Below are positions 25,702-35,394 of a DNA stretch of 64,000 nt, in pieces. Positions within the stretch are counted from its first letter, which is position 1. Every line of letters begins with the position of its first letter. Position numbers and translations under genes: made by a program. The notes beneath the pieces are model-generated. The model made no database searches. It worked only from the letters and a program-made list of their open reading frames with translations, and was not told the DNA's origin. The stretch comes from Clostridium neonatale (GTDB lineage Bacteria; Bacillota; Clostridia; Clostridiales; Clostridiaceae): NCBI RefSeq assembly GCF_001458595.1, contig NZ_LN890328.1, positions 22,796-86,795 on the forward strand, in the 5' to 3' direction.

Positions 25702-26020
25702 GCAAGAAAAAAATGTCAATATATTTTTATGTGCTTATCAATAAAATTTAAATCATCTAGATAAAATTGAAGTATACTATGAAGTTTTTAGTAGTTCATA
25801 TATCTTAAATTATCATATATTTAAGACGTACAATTGGTTGAATGGCATTAAGGAATTGTGATATAATTGAGATAAGTTATGAAGCAATGATGTATAAATT
25901 TCTGTTTTCATAACTTTTTTTATTACGATTTTAGTTGTAAAATATAATATAAGTTGATAAAAGATAAATTTTAATTAACTATTATTAAACAATTAATATG
26001 AAAAATCAGGAGGAATTATT
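25702..26020 (+). promoter_or_regulatory. ridA upstream region with promoter and early terminator
   Basis: Gene-free. A promoter-like TTGAAT-N18-TATAAT (25838-25867) is followed at once by the hairpin AAGTTATGAA...TTCATAACTT and a seven-T run (25873-25921). A transcript from it would end within 50 bases unless read through, so this could be an attenuator for ridA or a very short RNA. Two further small palindromes lie at 25778-25798 and 25802-25828. Confidence 0.5.
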
Positions 26021-26398
26021 ATGTTAAAAATCACAAATACAGATAAAGCACCAGCTGCTATAGGACCATATTCACAAGCAGTTTCAGTTGGAGACTTATT
26101 ATTTACATCAGGACAAATTGCTTTATGCCCAAAATCAGGTGAGGTTGTTGGAACAACTATTGAAGAACAAACAACTCAAGTTATGAAAAACATTAGTGCG
26201 ATATTAGAAGCAAATAATGTAAAATTTGAAAATGTAGTTAAGACTACTTGCTTCCTTGCTAATATGTCTGACTTTGGAAAGTTTAATGAAATATATGGAG
26301 AGTATTTTATAAGTAAGCCTGCACGTTCTTGCGTTGCAGTTAAAGAACTTCCTAAAAATGTTTTATGTGAAGTTGAAGTTATAGCGTATAAAGGCTAA
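26021..26398 (+). CDS. ridA: RidA family enamine/imine deaminase
   Basis: 125 residues, full length. Hydrolyses reactive 2-aminoacrylate-type enamines released by PLP enzymes. Key motifs: APAAIGPYSQAV at the N-terminus, FTSGQIAL, the C-terminal KPARSCVAV with the conserved substrate-binding Arg, and LCEVEVIA with the conserved Glu. It acts as a trimer in the cytoplasm. Strong AGGAGG site. It stands alone between a leader hairpin and a terminator. Confidence 0.95.
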   Translation: MLKITNTDKAPAAIGPYSQAVSVGDLLFTSGQIALCPKSGEVVGTTIEEQTTQVMKNISAILEANNVKFENVVKTTCFLANMSDFGKFNEIYGEYFISKPARSCVAVKELPKNVLCEVEVIAYKG

Positions 26399-26413
26399 TT
26401 AATTAACAGTCTA

Positions 26414-26452
26414 AAACACCCAAATAATATATGATTTGGGTGTTTAATTTTT
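26414..26452 (+). terminator. Intrinsic terminator after ridA
   Basis: AAACACCCAAAT/ATTTGGGTGTTT perfect 12-bp stem followed by AATTTTT. Confidence 0.85.
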
Positions 26453-26744
26453 ACTTATTCTTCATTTTAAAATTTTTCTTTATAACCTTAGTTTTTTAAA
26501 CTTTCTTTCTTAAAATCAACCAACAATAATACTCTAAATAGCTCTTTCTATTTCCAAAACTATCGATTCTAATATTTTTGAGTATGCAGATACATAAAAA
26601 TCAATAACTTGAGGAATGAATAAGCATTATTGATATTATTGCTTAAACATATATATATGTTTTAATAAAATGTTGTTATGTTTAGAAATGCTGTTTTGTG
26701 GAAAGTATCAAAATAATAGTTTTATTTTGATATAGGAGATTATT
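26453..26744. other. Gene-free region, left flank of IS1595-like element
   Basis: A+T-rich. It contains a small hairpin (AATAAGCA...TTGCTTA near 26618-26645) and then the left terminal repeat of the IS1595-like element. No ORF with a ribosome site is seen. Confidence 0.4.
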
Positions 26745-27596
26745 ATGGTACAAGAAGATAGTAATTTTGAAAAATTGGGAAAACATACAGGAAATCTTTT
26801 GAAATATGATATCTATAAAAATAGATGTATTAAAGAATGTCCAAATTGTAATGGAAAAAGTTATATTAAGTTTGGAAAATATAAAGGAATTCAGAGATAT
26901 AAATGCAAAGAATGCGAAAAAACTTTTTCTAAAACTACAAAAGCTTTATGGCGTTATTCAAAAAAAGACCCAGAAAAATGGATTGAATTTATGGAATTAA
27001 TGCTTCAAAAGATTTCTTTAAGAGCATGTTCAAAAATATTAGAAATAAACATAAGAACAGCGTTCATATGGAGACATAAAGTTATGCATGGGATGCTTCA
27101 GGAGATAATGGCTGATAAATTAGAAGGGAAAGTTTTTATAACAAAAGCAATTGAAAAGGAAAATTTTAAAGGATGCAGAAATATTACTACCTCAGAAAGA
27201 AAAAATATATGGATTGTAGCAGCAAGAGATCGACACGATTCAATGATTATAGTTCCAATATGCAAGGATTATTGGAGTGAAGATAGTTTTAAAAATTTAG
27301 TATATTCAAAAATAGAAGAAAATTCATACATAGTGTCAGACTACGACAGATATATGATGAATGTTGCAAAGAAACACAATAAAGGAATAACTTTAAATGC
27401 ATATAGAGAAGAATGTATAAAAAAATTTAGAGGTAATTTGAAAAGATGGATAGGTGGATTTAAAGGAGTAGCGACTAAATATTTAGAAGGATATCTTTCA
27501 TATTTTATTATTTTTAATGTTTACAAGAAATTTAATAGTCTTGATTTTACATATGATTTATCTAAAAATTATTTTGTTAATAATGTATTAAATTGA
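26745..27596 (+). CDS. IS1595-family transposase, probably catalytically inactive
   Basis: 283 residues with an intact frame. The zinc ribbon has C32-x2-C35 and C54-x2-C57. A helix-turn-helix region follows (LRACSKILEINIRTAFIWRHKVMHGM), then an ISXO2-like DDE domain ending FRGNLKRWIGGFKGVATKYLEGYL, which matches the family C-terminus well. The second Asp is present (IVSDYDRY, D199), but the first, normally in a VEVDE(T/S)-like motif, is replaced: the aligned stretch reads VFITKAI, with Thr133 where Asp should be. The enzyme is therefore unlikely to transpose, though the reading frame has been kept. Confidence 0.8.
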   Translation: MVQEDSNFEKLGKHTGNLLKYDIYKNRCIKECPNCNGKSYIKFGKYKGIQRYKCKECEKTFSKTTKALWRYSKKDPEKWIEFMELMLQKISLRACSKILEINIRTAFIWRHKVMHGMLQEIMADKLEGKVFITKAIEKENFKGCRNITTSERKNIWIVAARDRHDSMIIVPICKDYWSEDSFKNLVYSKIEENSYIVSDYDRYMMNVAKKHNKGITLNAYREECIKKFRGNLKRWIGGFKGVATKYLEGYLSYFIIFNVYKKFNSLDFTYDLSKNYFVNNVLN

Positions 27597-27626
27597 GATC
27601 AACAACTTGATTTAATACATTATTTA
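27579..27626 (+). terminator. Hairpin at transposase stop
   Basis: A 15-bp perfect stem (AATAATGTATTAAAT and complement) overlaps the last codons of the transposase. The tail is T-poor (TATCTAAAAAA), so it is a weak terminator or a barrier to read-in. Confidence 0.5.
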
Positions 27627-28057
27627 TCTAAAAAATGTAATGCTTTAAAATGAAATTTTAATTAGATAGTATGTAAGAATTGTTTTATATATTATATAAA
27701 AAATAATGTTAACAACATTATTTTAAAACATAGGCTTATAGCGTTAACAGATTATATTTCTACTGAATGTCTTTATGAGTGTTGAATATTTTTTGTACTA
27801 TAAGAATTTTATATAGTATATACCATATTGCTGTAATATAAAATATTCGTGCTAACGCACTTTTTTCTGAATTATAAATTTGAAATTAATAAGAGTAAAC
27901 TGATAGGATATATTGACAACTCGTATCAAAATAATTATGATTTAACCATAAATTATATTATAAAATATTAAATTTAAACTTAAACTACTAAAGATAAATA
28001 GAAAAATAAATATACTTTATATCATATAATGTATATAAAAATATAGGAGGAAAACAA
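27627..28057. other. Gene-free region downstream of IS1595-like element
   Basis: Contains the element's right end and a compact GTGC-TAAC-GCAC hairpin with a T-run near 27850-27866. The rest is very A+T-rich up to the NADH oxidase ribosome site. No gene is seen. Confidence 0.4.
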
Positions 28058-29395
28058 ATGAAAGTTATAATAATTGGAGGTATTGCAGCAGGGACAAGTG
28101 CAGCAGCTAAACTTAGAAGAATCCATAAAGATGCTGAAATAATAATGTATGAAAAATCTAAAATAGTTTCTTTTGGAGCATGTGGATTACCTTACTTTGT
28201 TGGAAACTTTTTTAATGATTCAGAAAACATGATTGCAAGAACTCCAGAAGCATTTATTAAAAGTGGAGTAGATGTTAAGCTTGAACATGAAGTAATAAAT
28301 ATAGATTTTGATAATAAAAAAGTTACTGTTAAAGATATAAAAAGTAATGAAACTTTTGATGATAGCTATGATAAGCTTATGATTGCTACAGGTTCAAGTA
28401 GCATAATTCCACCAATAAAAAATTTAGAGCTTGAAAATGTATATACATTGAAAAGCATGGAAGATGGGAAGATGTTAAAGCATCTTATAAGCGATGAGAA
28501 AAACAAAAAAATCGCAATAATTGGTGCAGGATTTATTGGACTTGAAGCTGTAGAAGCTGCTAAGCATAATAATAAAGAAGTGTCTGTTTTCCAATTGGAA
28601 GATAGAATATTAAAAGATGTATTTGATAAAGAAATAACAGATTTATTAGAAGAGGAATTAAGAAGTAAAGGTGTAGACCTATATCTTAATGAAACTGTTA
28701 AAGAACTTGTAGGTGAAGATAATAGAGTTAAAAAGGTTATAAGCAGTAATAGAGAAATAGAAGCAGACATAGTAATTGTAGCAACTGGAGTTAGACCTAA
28801 TACTGGATTTATAAAAAGTGATAAGCTTAAAATGCTTAAGAATGGAGCAATCATAGTAGATGAATATGGAAGAACATCAATTGAAGATGTTTATGCAGCA
28901 GGAGATTGCGCAACTATTAAGCAAATAGTAACAAACGAAGATGCTTATGTACCACTTGCAACAGGGGCTAATAAACTTGGACGTATAGTAGGTGAAAATA
29001 TAGGTGGAAATGATATTGCGTTCCAAGGTTCTTTATCATCAAGCTGTATTAAGGTTTTAGATATGGAAGCCGGAAGAACTGGTATAACTGAAAGTAAAGC
29101 AGAAGCGCTTGGATTAAACTACAAGACTACATTTATATCAGATATGAATCAAACAAGTTATTATCCAGGACAAAACAAAATTTATATAAAATTAATTTAT
29201 GATGCAGATACAAAAGTGATTTTAGGTGGGCAGGTTGCCGGATACAAGGATGCAGTGCAGAGAGTCAATGTAATTGCTGCATGTATTTATGGTAAACTTA
29301 CAACTAGAGAACTTGGAATGCTTGACTTATGTTATGCACCACCATTTGCTAGAACTTGGGATGCGCTTAATGTAGCAGGAAATGTAGCTAAGTAA
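28058..29395 (+). CDS. NADH oxidase / CoA-disulfide reductase family flavoprotein
   Basis: 445 residues. The FAD-binding N-terminus is IIIGGIAAGTSAAAKLRR, the single redox Cys lies at about position 42 in SFGACGLPYFVG, the NAD-binding GAGFIGLEAVEAA lies mid-protein, and the second FAD motif is VYAAGDCA. A C-terminal dimerisation domain follows. The single-cysteine layout fits water-forming NADH oxidase or CoA-disulfide reductase, both used against oxygen or thiol stress in clostridia; sequence alone does not separate them. Strong AGGAGG site; monocistronic. Confidence 0.9.
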   Translation: MKVIIIGGIAAGTSAAAKLRRIHKDAEIIMYEKSKIVSFGACGLPYFVGNFFNDSENMIARTPEAFIKSGVDVKLEHEVINIDFDNKKVTVKDIKSNETFDDSYDKLMIATGSSSIIPPIKNLELENVYTLKSMEDGKMLKHLISDEKNKKIAIIGAGFIGLEAVEAAKHNNKEVSVFQLEDRILKDVFDKEITDLLEEELRSKGVDLYLNETVKELVGEDNRVKKVISSNREIEADIVIVATGVRPNTGFIKSDKLKMLKNGAIIVDEYGRTSIEDVYAAGDCATIKQIVTNEDAYVPLATGANKLGRIVGENIGGNDIAFQGSLSSSCIKVLDMEAGRTGITESKAEALGLNYKTTFISDMNQTSYYPGQNKIYIKLIYDADTKVILGGQVAGYKDAVQRVNVIAACIYGKLTTRELGMLDLCYAPPFARTWDALNVAGNVAK

Positions 29396-29510
29396 TTAAA
29401 ATTTAGAATATAATAAAACTAATGAAGATAAGCGTAATTATATACAAATTTAATGTGAAAATCAGAAATATTATTAACGTAAAGATAAACTTATATAATT
29501 TAGAGAGAGA

Positions 29511-29537
29511 GGATTCAGGATTTTGAATCCTTTTTTT
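29511..29537 (+). terminator. Intrinsic terminator after NADH oxidase
   Basis: GGATTCA/TGAATCC stem with a 6-base loop and TTTTTTT tail. Confidence 0.8.
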
Positions 29538-29691
29538 GAAATGAGTTATAATTAATTGTATAAATTAGAAATCTTGATAATAACTTTGATTAATTAAACT
29601 AATTATTGTATATTAAAAGTAAGAAAAGTTTATAGAAAATTAGTATATAATATAGAGTTCTATAAGACTACCCAGGAGGGAATAGAGATAG

Positions 29692-29997
29692 ATGAGTGTA
29701 GGGACTATTACTAAGGTAAAAAGCGAAGGGAAAATAAAAATAAAAAAGCCAAAAGATTATAAAGTGATAATGTATAATGATGATTATACTACTATGGAAT
29801 TTGTTATACATGTTCTTATGTCAATATTTAATAAAAATATAGTTGAAGCAGAAAAAATAATGCTTGATGTACATGAAAAAGGAATAGGGGTAGCAGGAAT
29901 ATATAGTTATGATATTGCTGTTACAAAAGCTACTACAGCAATGTCACTCGCAAAGGAACAAGATTTTCCTTTCAAACTTACAGTTGAGGAGGTATAG
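29692..29997 (+). CDS. clpS: ClpS protease adaptor
   Basis: 101 residues. Delivers N-degron substrates to ClpAP. The typical core KVIMYNDDYTTMEFVIHVL contains the N-end-binding Asn-Asp-Asp segment; the middle has VHEKGIGVAGIYSYDIAVTK and the C-terminus FPFKLTVEEV. A basic N-terminal tail (residues 1-20) reaches ClpA. CAGGAGGG ribosome site. The next gene, clpA, starts two bases after the stop, so they form one operon. Confidence 0.95.
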   Translation: MSVGTITKVKSEGKIKIKKPKDYKVIMYNDDYTTMEFVIHVLMSIFNKNIVEAEKIMLDVHEKGIGVAGIYSYDIAVTKATTAMSLAKEQDFPFKLTVEEV

Positions 29998-29999
29998 TT

Positions 30000-32261
30000 A
30001 TGAAGGTTACAAGTGAAGTAAACAATATACTTGTAAAAGCATACGAAGAAGCAAAAGAGAGAAATAGTGAATATATTACACCAGAACATTTGCTGTATGC
30101 AGCTACATTTGATGACACTATTATGAATGCAATCGAAGAATTAGGTGGAGATATAGGTGGATTAAGATATAACTTAGCAACATATATAAAGACATATATA
30201 AGTAGAAAAACTGGAGAACCTCAAGAAAGTATAGATTTTCAAAAGGTTATACTTAGAGCGAATGAACAAGTTAGATATAGTCAGAGAGATGCTATTGATG
30301 TAGAACATATAATGGCGGCATTTTTTGATTTGGAAGAGAGTTATGCGCTGTATTATCTACAACAGGAAGGAATAATAAAAGGAGAATTATTATATAAACT
30401 TTGCCATAGATCTGATACGGATGAGTTTATTTCAGAAGATAAAGAAGATAATTCTGATGATAATAATAGAGATGAGTTAGAACTTAGTGAAGAAGCTAAA
30501 ACTAAAAAGAGAGAAGATGCTTTTCTTCATAAATTTACTATTGATTTAACAGAAAAAGCTAAAGAGGAAAACTTAGATCCACTTATAGGGAGAAAAGATA
30601 TACTAGATAGAACAATTCAAATTCTTTGTAGAAGAAATAAAAATAATCCAATCCATATAGGAGAATCTGGAGTTGGTAAAACTGCTATTACTCTTGGACT
30701 TGCAAAGCTTATAGTGGATGGAAATGTTCCAGATAAACTTAAAGACAGTAAGATATTTTCTTTAGATATTGGATCTGTTATTGCTGGAACAAAGTATAGA
30801 GGAGATTTTGAAGAAAGAATTAAGAAGATACTTGATTTAATAAGCAAAATTAAAAATCCAATTGTATATATTGATGAAATTCATAGTATTGTTGGGGCTG
30901 GAGCATTAAATGGTGGAGCTTTAGATGCATCAAATTTACTTAAGCCATATCTTACAGATGGAAAAATAAAATTCATTGGAGCCACTACATTTGATGAATA
31001 TAAAAAGCATTTTGAAAAGGATAAAGCTTTAAGCAGAAGATTTCAGACTATAGATGTTAAGCAACCATCAATTAAGGAAGCTATTGAAATACTAAATGGA
31101 ATAAGGACTAGCTATGAAGAATACCATAATGTTGAATATACAGATGAGGCTATTAAAAGTTCAGTTATATTAAGTGATAAATTTATTAAGGATAAGTTTT
31201 TACCAGATAAAGCTATTGATATTATCGATGAAGCAGGAGCTTACGCACGTAATACTATTGAAAGTACTGATGAAAAAATAACTGTTGATGAAAAGATAAT
31301 TGAGAGTGTAATATCAAAAGTATGTAGTATTCCAAAGCAAAGTGTTGAGACTAATGAGATCAATAGTTTGGAACATTTGGAAGAAAATTTAAAGACAAGA
31401 ATATTTAATCAAGATATAGCTATTGAAGAAATAGTAAGATGTATAAAGATGTCTAGAGCAGGACTTACAGATGATGAAAAACCAATAGCTTCAATGCTTT
31501 TTGTTGGACCAACTGGTGTTGGTAAGACTGAAATAGCAAAAACATTAGCATCTTCTTTAGGAATAGAACTTGTACGTTTCGATATGAGTGAATATACTGA
31601 AAAGCATGCAGCAGCTAAGCTTATAGGATCACCTCCAGGATATGTTGGGTATGAGGAAGGTGGACTTTTAACTGATACAATAAGAAAGACTCCGCATTGT
31701 GTATTGCTTTTAGATGAAGTTGAAAAAGCACATGAAGATATAGTGAGCGTTTTATTACAAGTTATGGATTATGCGACACTGACTGATAATAAAGGCAGAA
31801 AAGCAGATTTTAAAAATACTATCATAATAATGACATCAAACGCAGGAGCTAAAAATATAGGAAAGCAACTTATTGGCTTTGGAAATCGTGAAGTTAAAGG
31901 AGAAGCTATTATGGAGGAAGTTAAACGCTATTTTACTCCTGAATTTAGAAATAGACTTGATAAAATTGTAGTGTTTAATCATATTAATGATAAAATGGCT
32001 GTTGATATTGCTACTAAGCAGTTGAATGACTTTAAGATAAAACTTGCGGCTAAGAAAATAGAAATTGAATTTTCACAAAAATGTATTGAACGTGTAGCTA
32101 AAATTGGCACATCTCATGAGTTCGGTGCAAGAGAAATTTCAAGAGTTATTAATGGACAAATAAAAAATATTCTAGTTGATGAAATTTTGTTTGGAAAATT
32201 AAAAGACGGTGGAAAATGCAGTATTGATGTAGTTGATGATAAATTTGTATTGAATATTTAA
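30000..32261 (+). CDS. clpA: ClpA ATPase subunit of Clp protease
   Basis: 753-residue double-AAA+ unfoldase. The Clp_N domain covers about residues 1-145; an acidic linker follows. The first ATPase has Walker A GESGVGKTA and Walker B IVYIDEIHSIVGAG. The second has GPTGVGKTE and CVLLLDEVEKAHEDI. No ClpB/ClpC-type long coiled-coil middle domain is seen, and it follows clpS, so it is ClpA rather than ClpC. The C-terminal D2-small domain ends in GKCSIDVVDDKFVLNI. It works with ClpP, which is not in this window. Confidence 0.95.
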   Translation: MKVTSEVNNILVKAYEEAKERNSEYITPEHLLYAATFDDTIMNAIEELGGDIGGLRYNLATYIKTYISRKTGEPQESIDFQKVILRANEQVRYSQRDAIDVEHIMAAFFDLEESYALYYLQQEGIIKGELLYKLCHRSDTDEFISEDKEDNSDDNNRDELELSEEAKTKKREDAFLHKFTIDLTEKAKEENLDPLIGRKDILDRTIQILCRRNKNNPIHIGESGVGKTAITLGLAKLIVDGNVPDKLKDSKIFSLDIGSVIAGTKYRGDFEERIKKILDLISKIKNPIVYIDEIHSIVGAGALNGGALDASNLLKPYLTDGKIKFIGATTFDEYKKHFEKDKALSRRFQTIDVKQPSIKEAIEILNGIRTSYEEYHNVEYTDEAIKSSVILSDKFIKDKFLPDKAIDIIDEAGAYARNTIESTDEKITVDEKIIESVISKVCSIPKQSVETNEINSLEHLEENLKTRIFNQDIAIEEIVRCIKMSRAGLTDDEKPIASMLFVGPTGVGKTEIAKTLASSLGIELVRFDMSEYTEKHAAAKLIGSPPGYVGYEEGGLLTDTIRKTPHCVLLLDEVEKAHEDIVSVLLQVMDYATLTDNKGRKADFKNTIIIMTSNAGAKNIGKQLIGFGNREVKGEAIMEEVKRYFTPEFRNRLDKIVVFNHINDKMAVDIATKQLNDFKIKLAAKKIEIEFSQKCIERVAKIGTSHEFGAREISRVINGQIKNILVDEILFGKLKDGGKCSIDVVDDKFVLNI

Positions 32262-32274
32262 GTTGGATAAAAAT

Positions 32275-32316
32275 AAAGTGATGTGTAGGGTTATAAAATC
32301 TTCACATCACTTTTAA
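32275..32316. terminator. Bidirectional terminator between clpA and FapA-like gene
   Basis: AAAGTGATGTG/CACATCACTTT stem (11 bp), T-rich after it on plus and A-rich before it. Confidence 0.8.
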
Positions 32317-32319
32317 TTG

Positions 32320-34299
32320 TTAAAGAACGAATTTTTCAATTATGATTTCGCCATCCTTGTCCATAAAAGCTTTGACGTTTCTCCCGGAAACTTCCAATGT
32401 TTTTTTCTTATTACCAAAACAGAAAACTGTATTATTGTAAGCTATGTCAGCGGTTATAATACCATCTTTTTCAACTTCTAATGTAGTAAAGACACCTGCA
32501 TCACTTCCAACTGTTTTTAATTTTATACATTTTCTTGCATTTAATACTCCACCTCTAGCAACAGCTTTTTCCTGAGTAAATTCAATGGTATCAAAAGCCT
32601 TAATTTTAGAAGTAAATTGACCTTTACCAGTGATGAAAATGCTACCTGTAGATACTATATTACTATTTTGACAATAAGATAAAGTTACATCTATAGGAAT
32701 CTCTAAAGAATCATTTGTTATTTCTATTTCTTCTTCAATTAGTTCTTTAAAATATTTAAGCTCATCAATTGATTTAATATTAAAAGTGTTTAAACCCATA
32801 AGTTTGTTTCTTATAAAGTCTAATATTTCACTTTTTTGAATTCCTGCGGAAATATTAAAAGTTAAAACACTCATAGAAAGTTTTGTTATATTTTTAAACC
32901 TTTTATCCATAAGAACATTTATTAGTTCACCAATATTTCTTTCAGGTGATTTTTCAAGAAGAAGTTCAATTGCATCAATTAGACCAGTTAAATCTGAATA
33001 ATATTTATTTAGATTTTCTAAGTAAATTTTTCTTTCAACATCATACCCACCGGCTAATATACTAGAATTTATTACACTTCCCATTATAGATATAGGACCA
33101 TTTGCGGAAGCAGTTGCGGATGTGATATTTTTTCTGACTAAAAGGCGGCCTTTTGCATGAACCTTCATTCCATCATTAATACTATTATTGACTTCAACAT
33201 CTCCAACAAAGTTAATGTTACCAGTATTTAAATCAACATCGTTGACAGAATAGACATCATTAACTATGAAAACACCATTTTGTTCACTAGGTCGTCCAGA
33301 TTTAGTAGCAATAATTTTATTTTCTGAGATAGTGCATCCTTTTGTGGCTTTGAATGGCTTACTGCGTGAAGTTTTTTTGGGAAGAACTGACCCAAAAACA
33401 TCAGATCCATTTTTTCCGATGACACCAGGAATTTTAACCGCAAGAACTTCACCTTTTTTTACATTAGATAAATTATTTAGATTTCTATAATCAATTTTTT
33501 CTTTAGAATCAACATCAAAATGATTTTTTTCTTCTTGTTTAAATAAAATCTTAATTTCATCTTCTTTGTCATTTACTTGAGGTGTACCTTTTGCAACTAA
33601 GATTTCTGCACCAAGTGTACCCTCGCATACTTCATTTAATACTTCATCAATTATTCCATTACGTACTTTTAAGTTATATAAAGCAGTTTTTAGTTCATTT
33701 GGCGTATATTTTTTAGGATATGATCCGGGTCTTTTTCTTGCTCTTAAAACTAAATTTTTAGATAAAGATGTGTCTTTAAGATAATAAGTGTATTCTGGAG
33801 TGTATTCAATGATTGAATATACGTTCATTTTATCTTCAGAAATTCTAATATCCATTTTTCTATGGGATTCAACTGTGGAAGCTGTATAACTTAAGATATC
33901 GTTTTCGTAAACTGGGTATGGAATTTTGGATTGACAGAGAACATCATTTATTTTTAAATTTATTCCATCACAGGCTCTTATGGTGAATTTCTCGTTATTA
34001 GTATTATTAGGATCTGAAATTATAATAATTTCTCCATTTTCAACTTTGATACCAGATTCAAAGCTATCATTTGCATTATTATCTAATGTAAAATTATCGT
34101 TATCATTTAAGGTTTGATTGGTGATTTCCTCTGAAACAGTGTTAAATTTATCTAAAGTTACTTTTATTTCTGTTGTTCGATTAAATAAACCAGAAGTTTT
34201 AAGTACTTTATACTTAATATTTTCTACAGGAATATTTAATTCTTTGGAAGCTTGATTTAAGCAATCATTTATATCTTTTCCATAAAATAATAAATCCAT
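32320..34299 (-). CDS. FapA/DUF342 family protein with Jag-like N-terminal domain
   Basis: 659 residues. The first 50 residues (LLFYGKDINDCLNQASKELNIPVENIKYKVL) form a Jag_N-like domain. A roughly 500-residue DUF342/FapA region follows, with the segment AVKIPGVIGKNGSDVFGSVLP and beta-helix repeats around GDVEVNNSINDGMKVHAKG and GGVLNARKCIKLKTVGSDAG. FapA-type proteins are linked to flagellar assembly or polar organisation in some bacteria, but no motility gene is nearby, so that role is only a possibility. GGGAGG ribosome site; monocistronic. Confidence 0.87.
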   Translation of the reverse strand: MDLLFYGKDINDCLNQASKELNIPVENIKYKVLKTSGLFNRTTEIKVTLDKFNTVSEEITNQTLNDNDNFTLDNNANDSFESGIKVENGEIIIISDPNNTNNEKFTIRACDGINLKINDVLCQSKIPYPVYENDILSYTASTVESHRKMDIRISEDKMNVYSIIEYTPEYTYYLKDTSLSKNLVLRARKRPGSYPKKYTPNELKTALYNLKVRNGIIDEVLNEVCEGTLGAEILVAKGTPQVNDKEDEIKILFKQEEKNHFDVDSKEKIDYRNLNNLSNVKKGEVLAVKIPGVIGKNGSDVFGSVLPKKTSRSKPFKATKGCTISENKIIATKSGRPSEQNGVFIVNDVYSVNDVDLNTGNINFVGDVEVNNSINDGMKVHAKGRLLVRKNITSATASANGPISIMGSVINSSILAGGYDVERKIYLENLNKYYSDLTGLIDAIELLLEKSPERNIGELINVLMDKRFKNITKLSMSVLTFNISAGIQKSEILDFIRNKLMGLNTFNIKSIDELKYFKELIEEEIEITNDSLEIPIDVTLSYCQNSNIVSTGSIFITGKGQFTSKIKAFDTIEFTQEKAVARGGVLNARKCIKLKTVGSDAGVFTTLEVEKDGIITADIAYNNTVFCFGNKKKTLEVSGRNVKAFMDKDGEIIIEKFVL

Positions 34300-34511
34300 T
34301 TTTATTTACCTCCCTTTTTAAGAAGATGAAATACGATTTTATACTATAATTATATCATCAAACTATAAATTTGTTTAATATATAAATTTATTTACATCTA
34401 TAAAAATATATAGGATTAAATCTATTTTTAAATGAAAAAGCAATAGAAATATTATATAATTATATTAAATCATGGAAATATAAAAATCTATAGTGTAAAG
34501 AAGGGAATTTT

Positions 34512-35057
34512 ATGTTACATGTTATTAATACCATGGAATTTTGGGTAGAAAAATGCATGGCAGAAGTAATTGCGAAAAGTGATGTCTGTACTTGTGATAA
34601 ATGTTTAAAGGATATTTATGCATTAACATTAAATAGGCTAAAACCAAATTATATAATATCAACAAAAGGCATTAATAGTAAGGAATTGGATTCTAAGTTT
34701 GAAATAGTGAAAGATACTATCATTGATCAAATAAAGATATCAATAGATAAAATAAAAAACAATCCGAGCCATAATAAAGATCATATAGAAAGTGTAGCTA
34801 ATTGTGCAGAAATTTATGTAGAAGAATATGTACCTAAAATAATTGAAGAAAGTGATATGTGTAAGTATGATGAATGCATAAATGAAGTATATAAATTTAT
34901 TTTAAATAATATTAGGCCATGTTATTACGTTTCAAAAGAAGGATCCATAATTCTTAATTTAAAAAGAGAAGAATATAAGACTAATATAGTTATAGAAACA
35001 GAAAAAGCAATAGAGTATGTTAAAAATAATAATATTCATGTAGGATTTAAATTATGA
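34512..35057 (+). CDS. Tandem ComFB-domain protein
   Basis: 181 residues made of two ComFB-like units of about 85 residues. Each has an N-terminal helix (VEKCMAEVIAKSD; VEEYVPKIIEESD), a cysteine pair (CTCDKC; CKYDEC) and the following [IV]YxxxLNxxxPxYxxS core. ComFB domains are small four-helix units, often zinc-binding, described in competence operons and in c-di-GMP/c-di-AMP-related proteins of other phyla. A double-domain single gene is less usual. The second unit has lost one Cys of the first unit's trio, so only the first may bind metal well. Confidence 0.82.
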   Translation: MLHVINTMEFWVEKCMAEVIAKSDVCTCDKCLKDIYALTLNRLKPNYIISTKGINSKELDSKFEIVKDTIIDQIKISIDKIKNNPSHNKDHIESVANCAEIYVEEYVPKIIEESDMCKYDECINEVYKFILNNIRPCYYVSKEGSIILNLKREEYKTNIVIETEKAIEYVKNNNIHVGFKL

Positions 35058-35370
35058 ATAGATTATTATGAGTGATAAATTGAAACCACGCTATAAAGTT
35101 TCTGTTCCATTTATATTTAAGATATTATTGAAATTTTCTGATTCCGTAAAGGAATTTATTTTATTAAGATACCAGAATTGAACATAGAATAGATTTATGT
35201 AGGTGATTTTTGTTTTGTTCAATTATAAAATTATTTAAGTATTTTTTATTATAGATAGTATATGTCTGAAAAATATTTATCATTAATTATGAAAAAAGTT
35301 TATAAAACTATTGTATTTCTCATATCATTGAGGTTATAATTATAAAAAACAAAGATATTTAAAAATGTTG
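35058..35370. other. Gene-free region after ComFB gene
   Basis: Contains a hairpin AATTGAAC...GTTCAATT (35176-35224) without a strong T-run and a small ATTCC-GTAAA-GGAAT palindrome near 35142-35156. Nothing else was recognised before the T-box leader. Confidence 0.4.
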
Positions 35371-35394
35371 ATAAGGAAGAGTATATTATAATCA

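Larger units (their letters stand above)
26657..27731 (+). mobile_element. IS1595-like insertion sequence
   Basis: About 1.08 kb bounded by imperfect inverted repeats: left ATGTTTTAATAAAATGTTG at 26657, right the complement of ATGTTTTAAAATAATGTTG ending at 27731 (20 of 22 matches). It encloses one transposase-like gene. No convincing 8-bp target duplication is seen, so the outermost end could be a few bases off or the flanks may have decayed. The MITE at 3410-3492 shares these ends. Confidence 0.7.
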
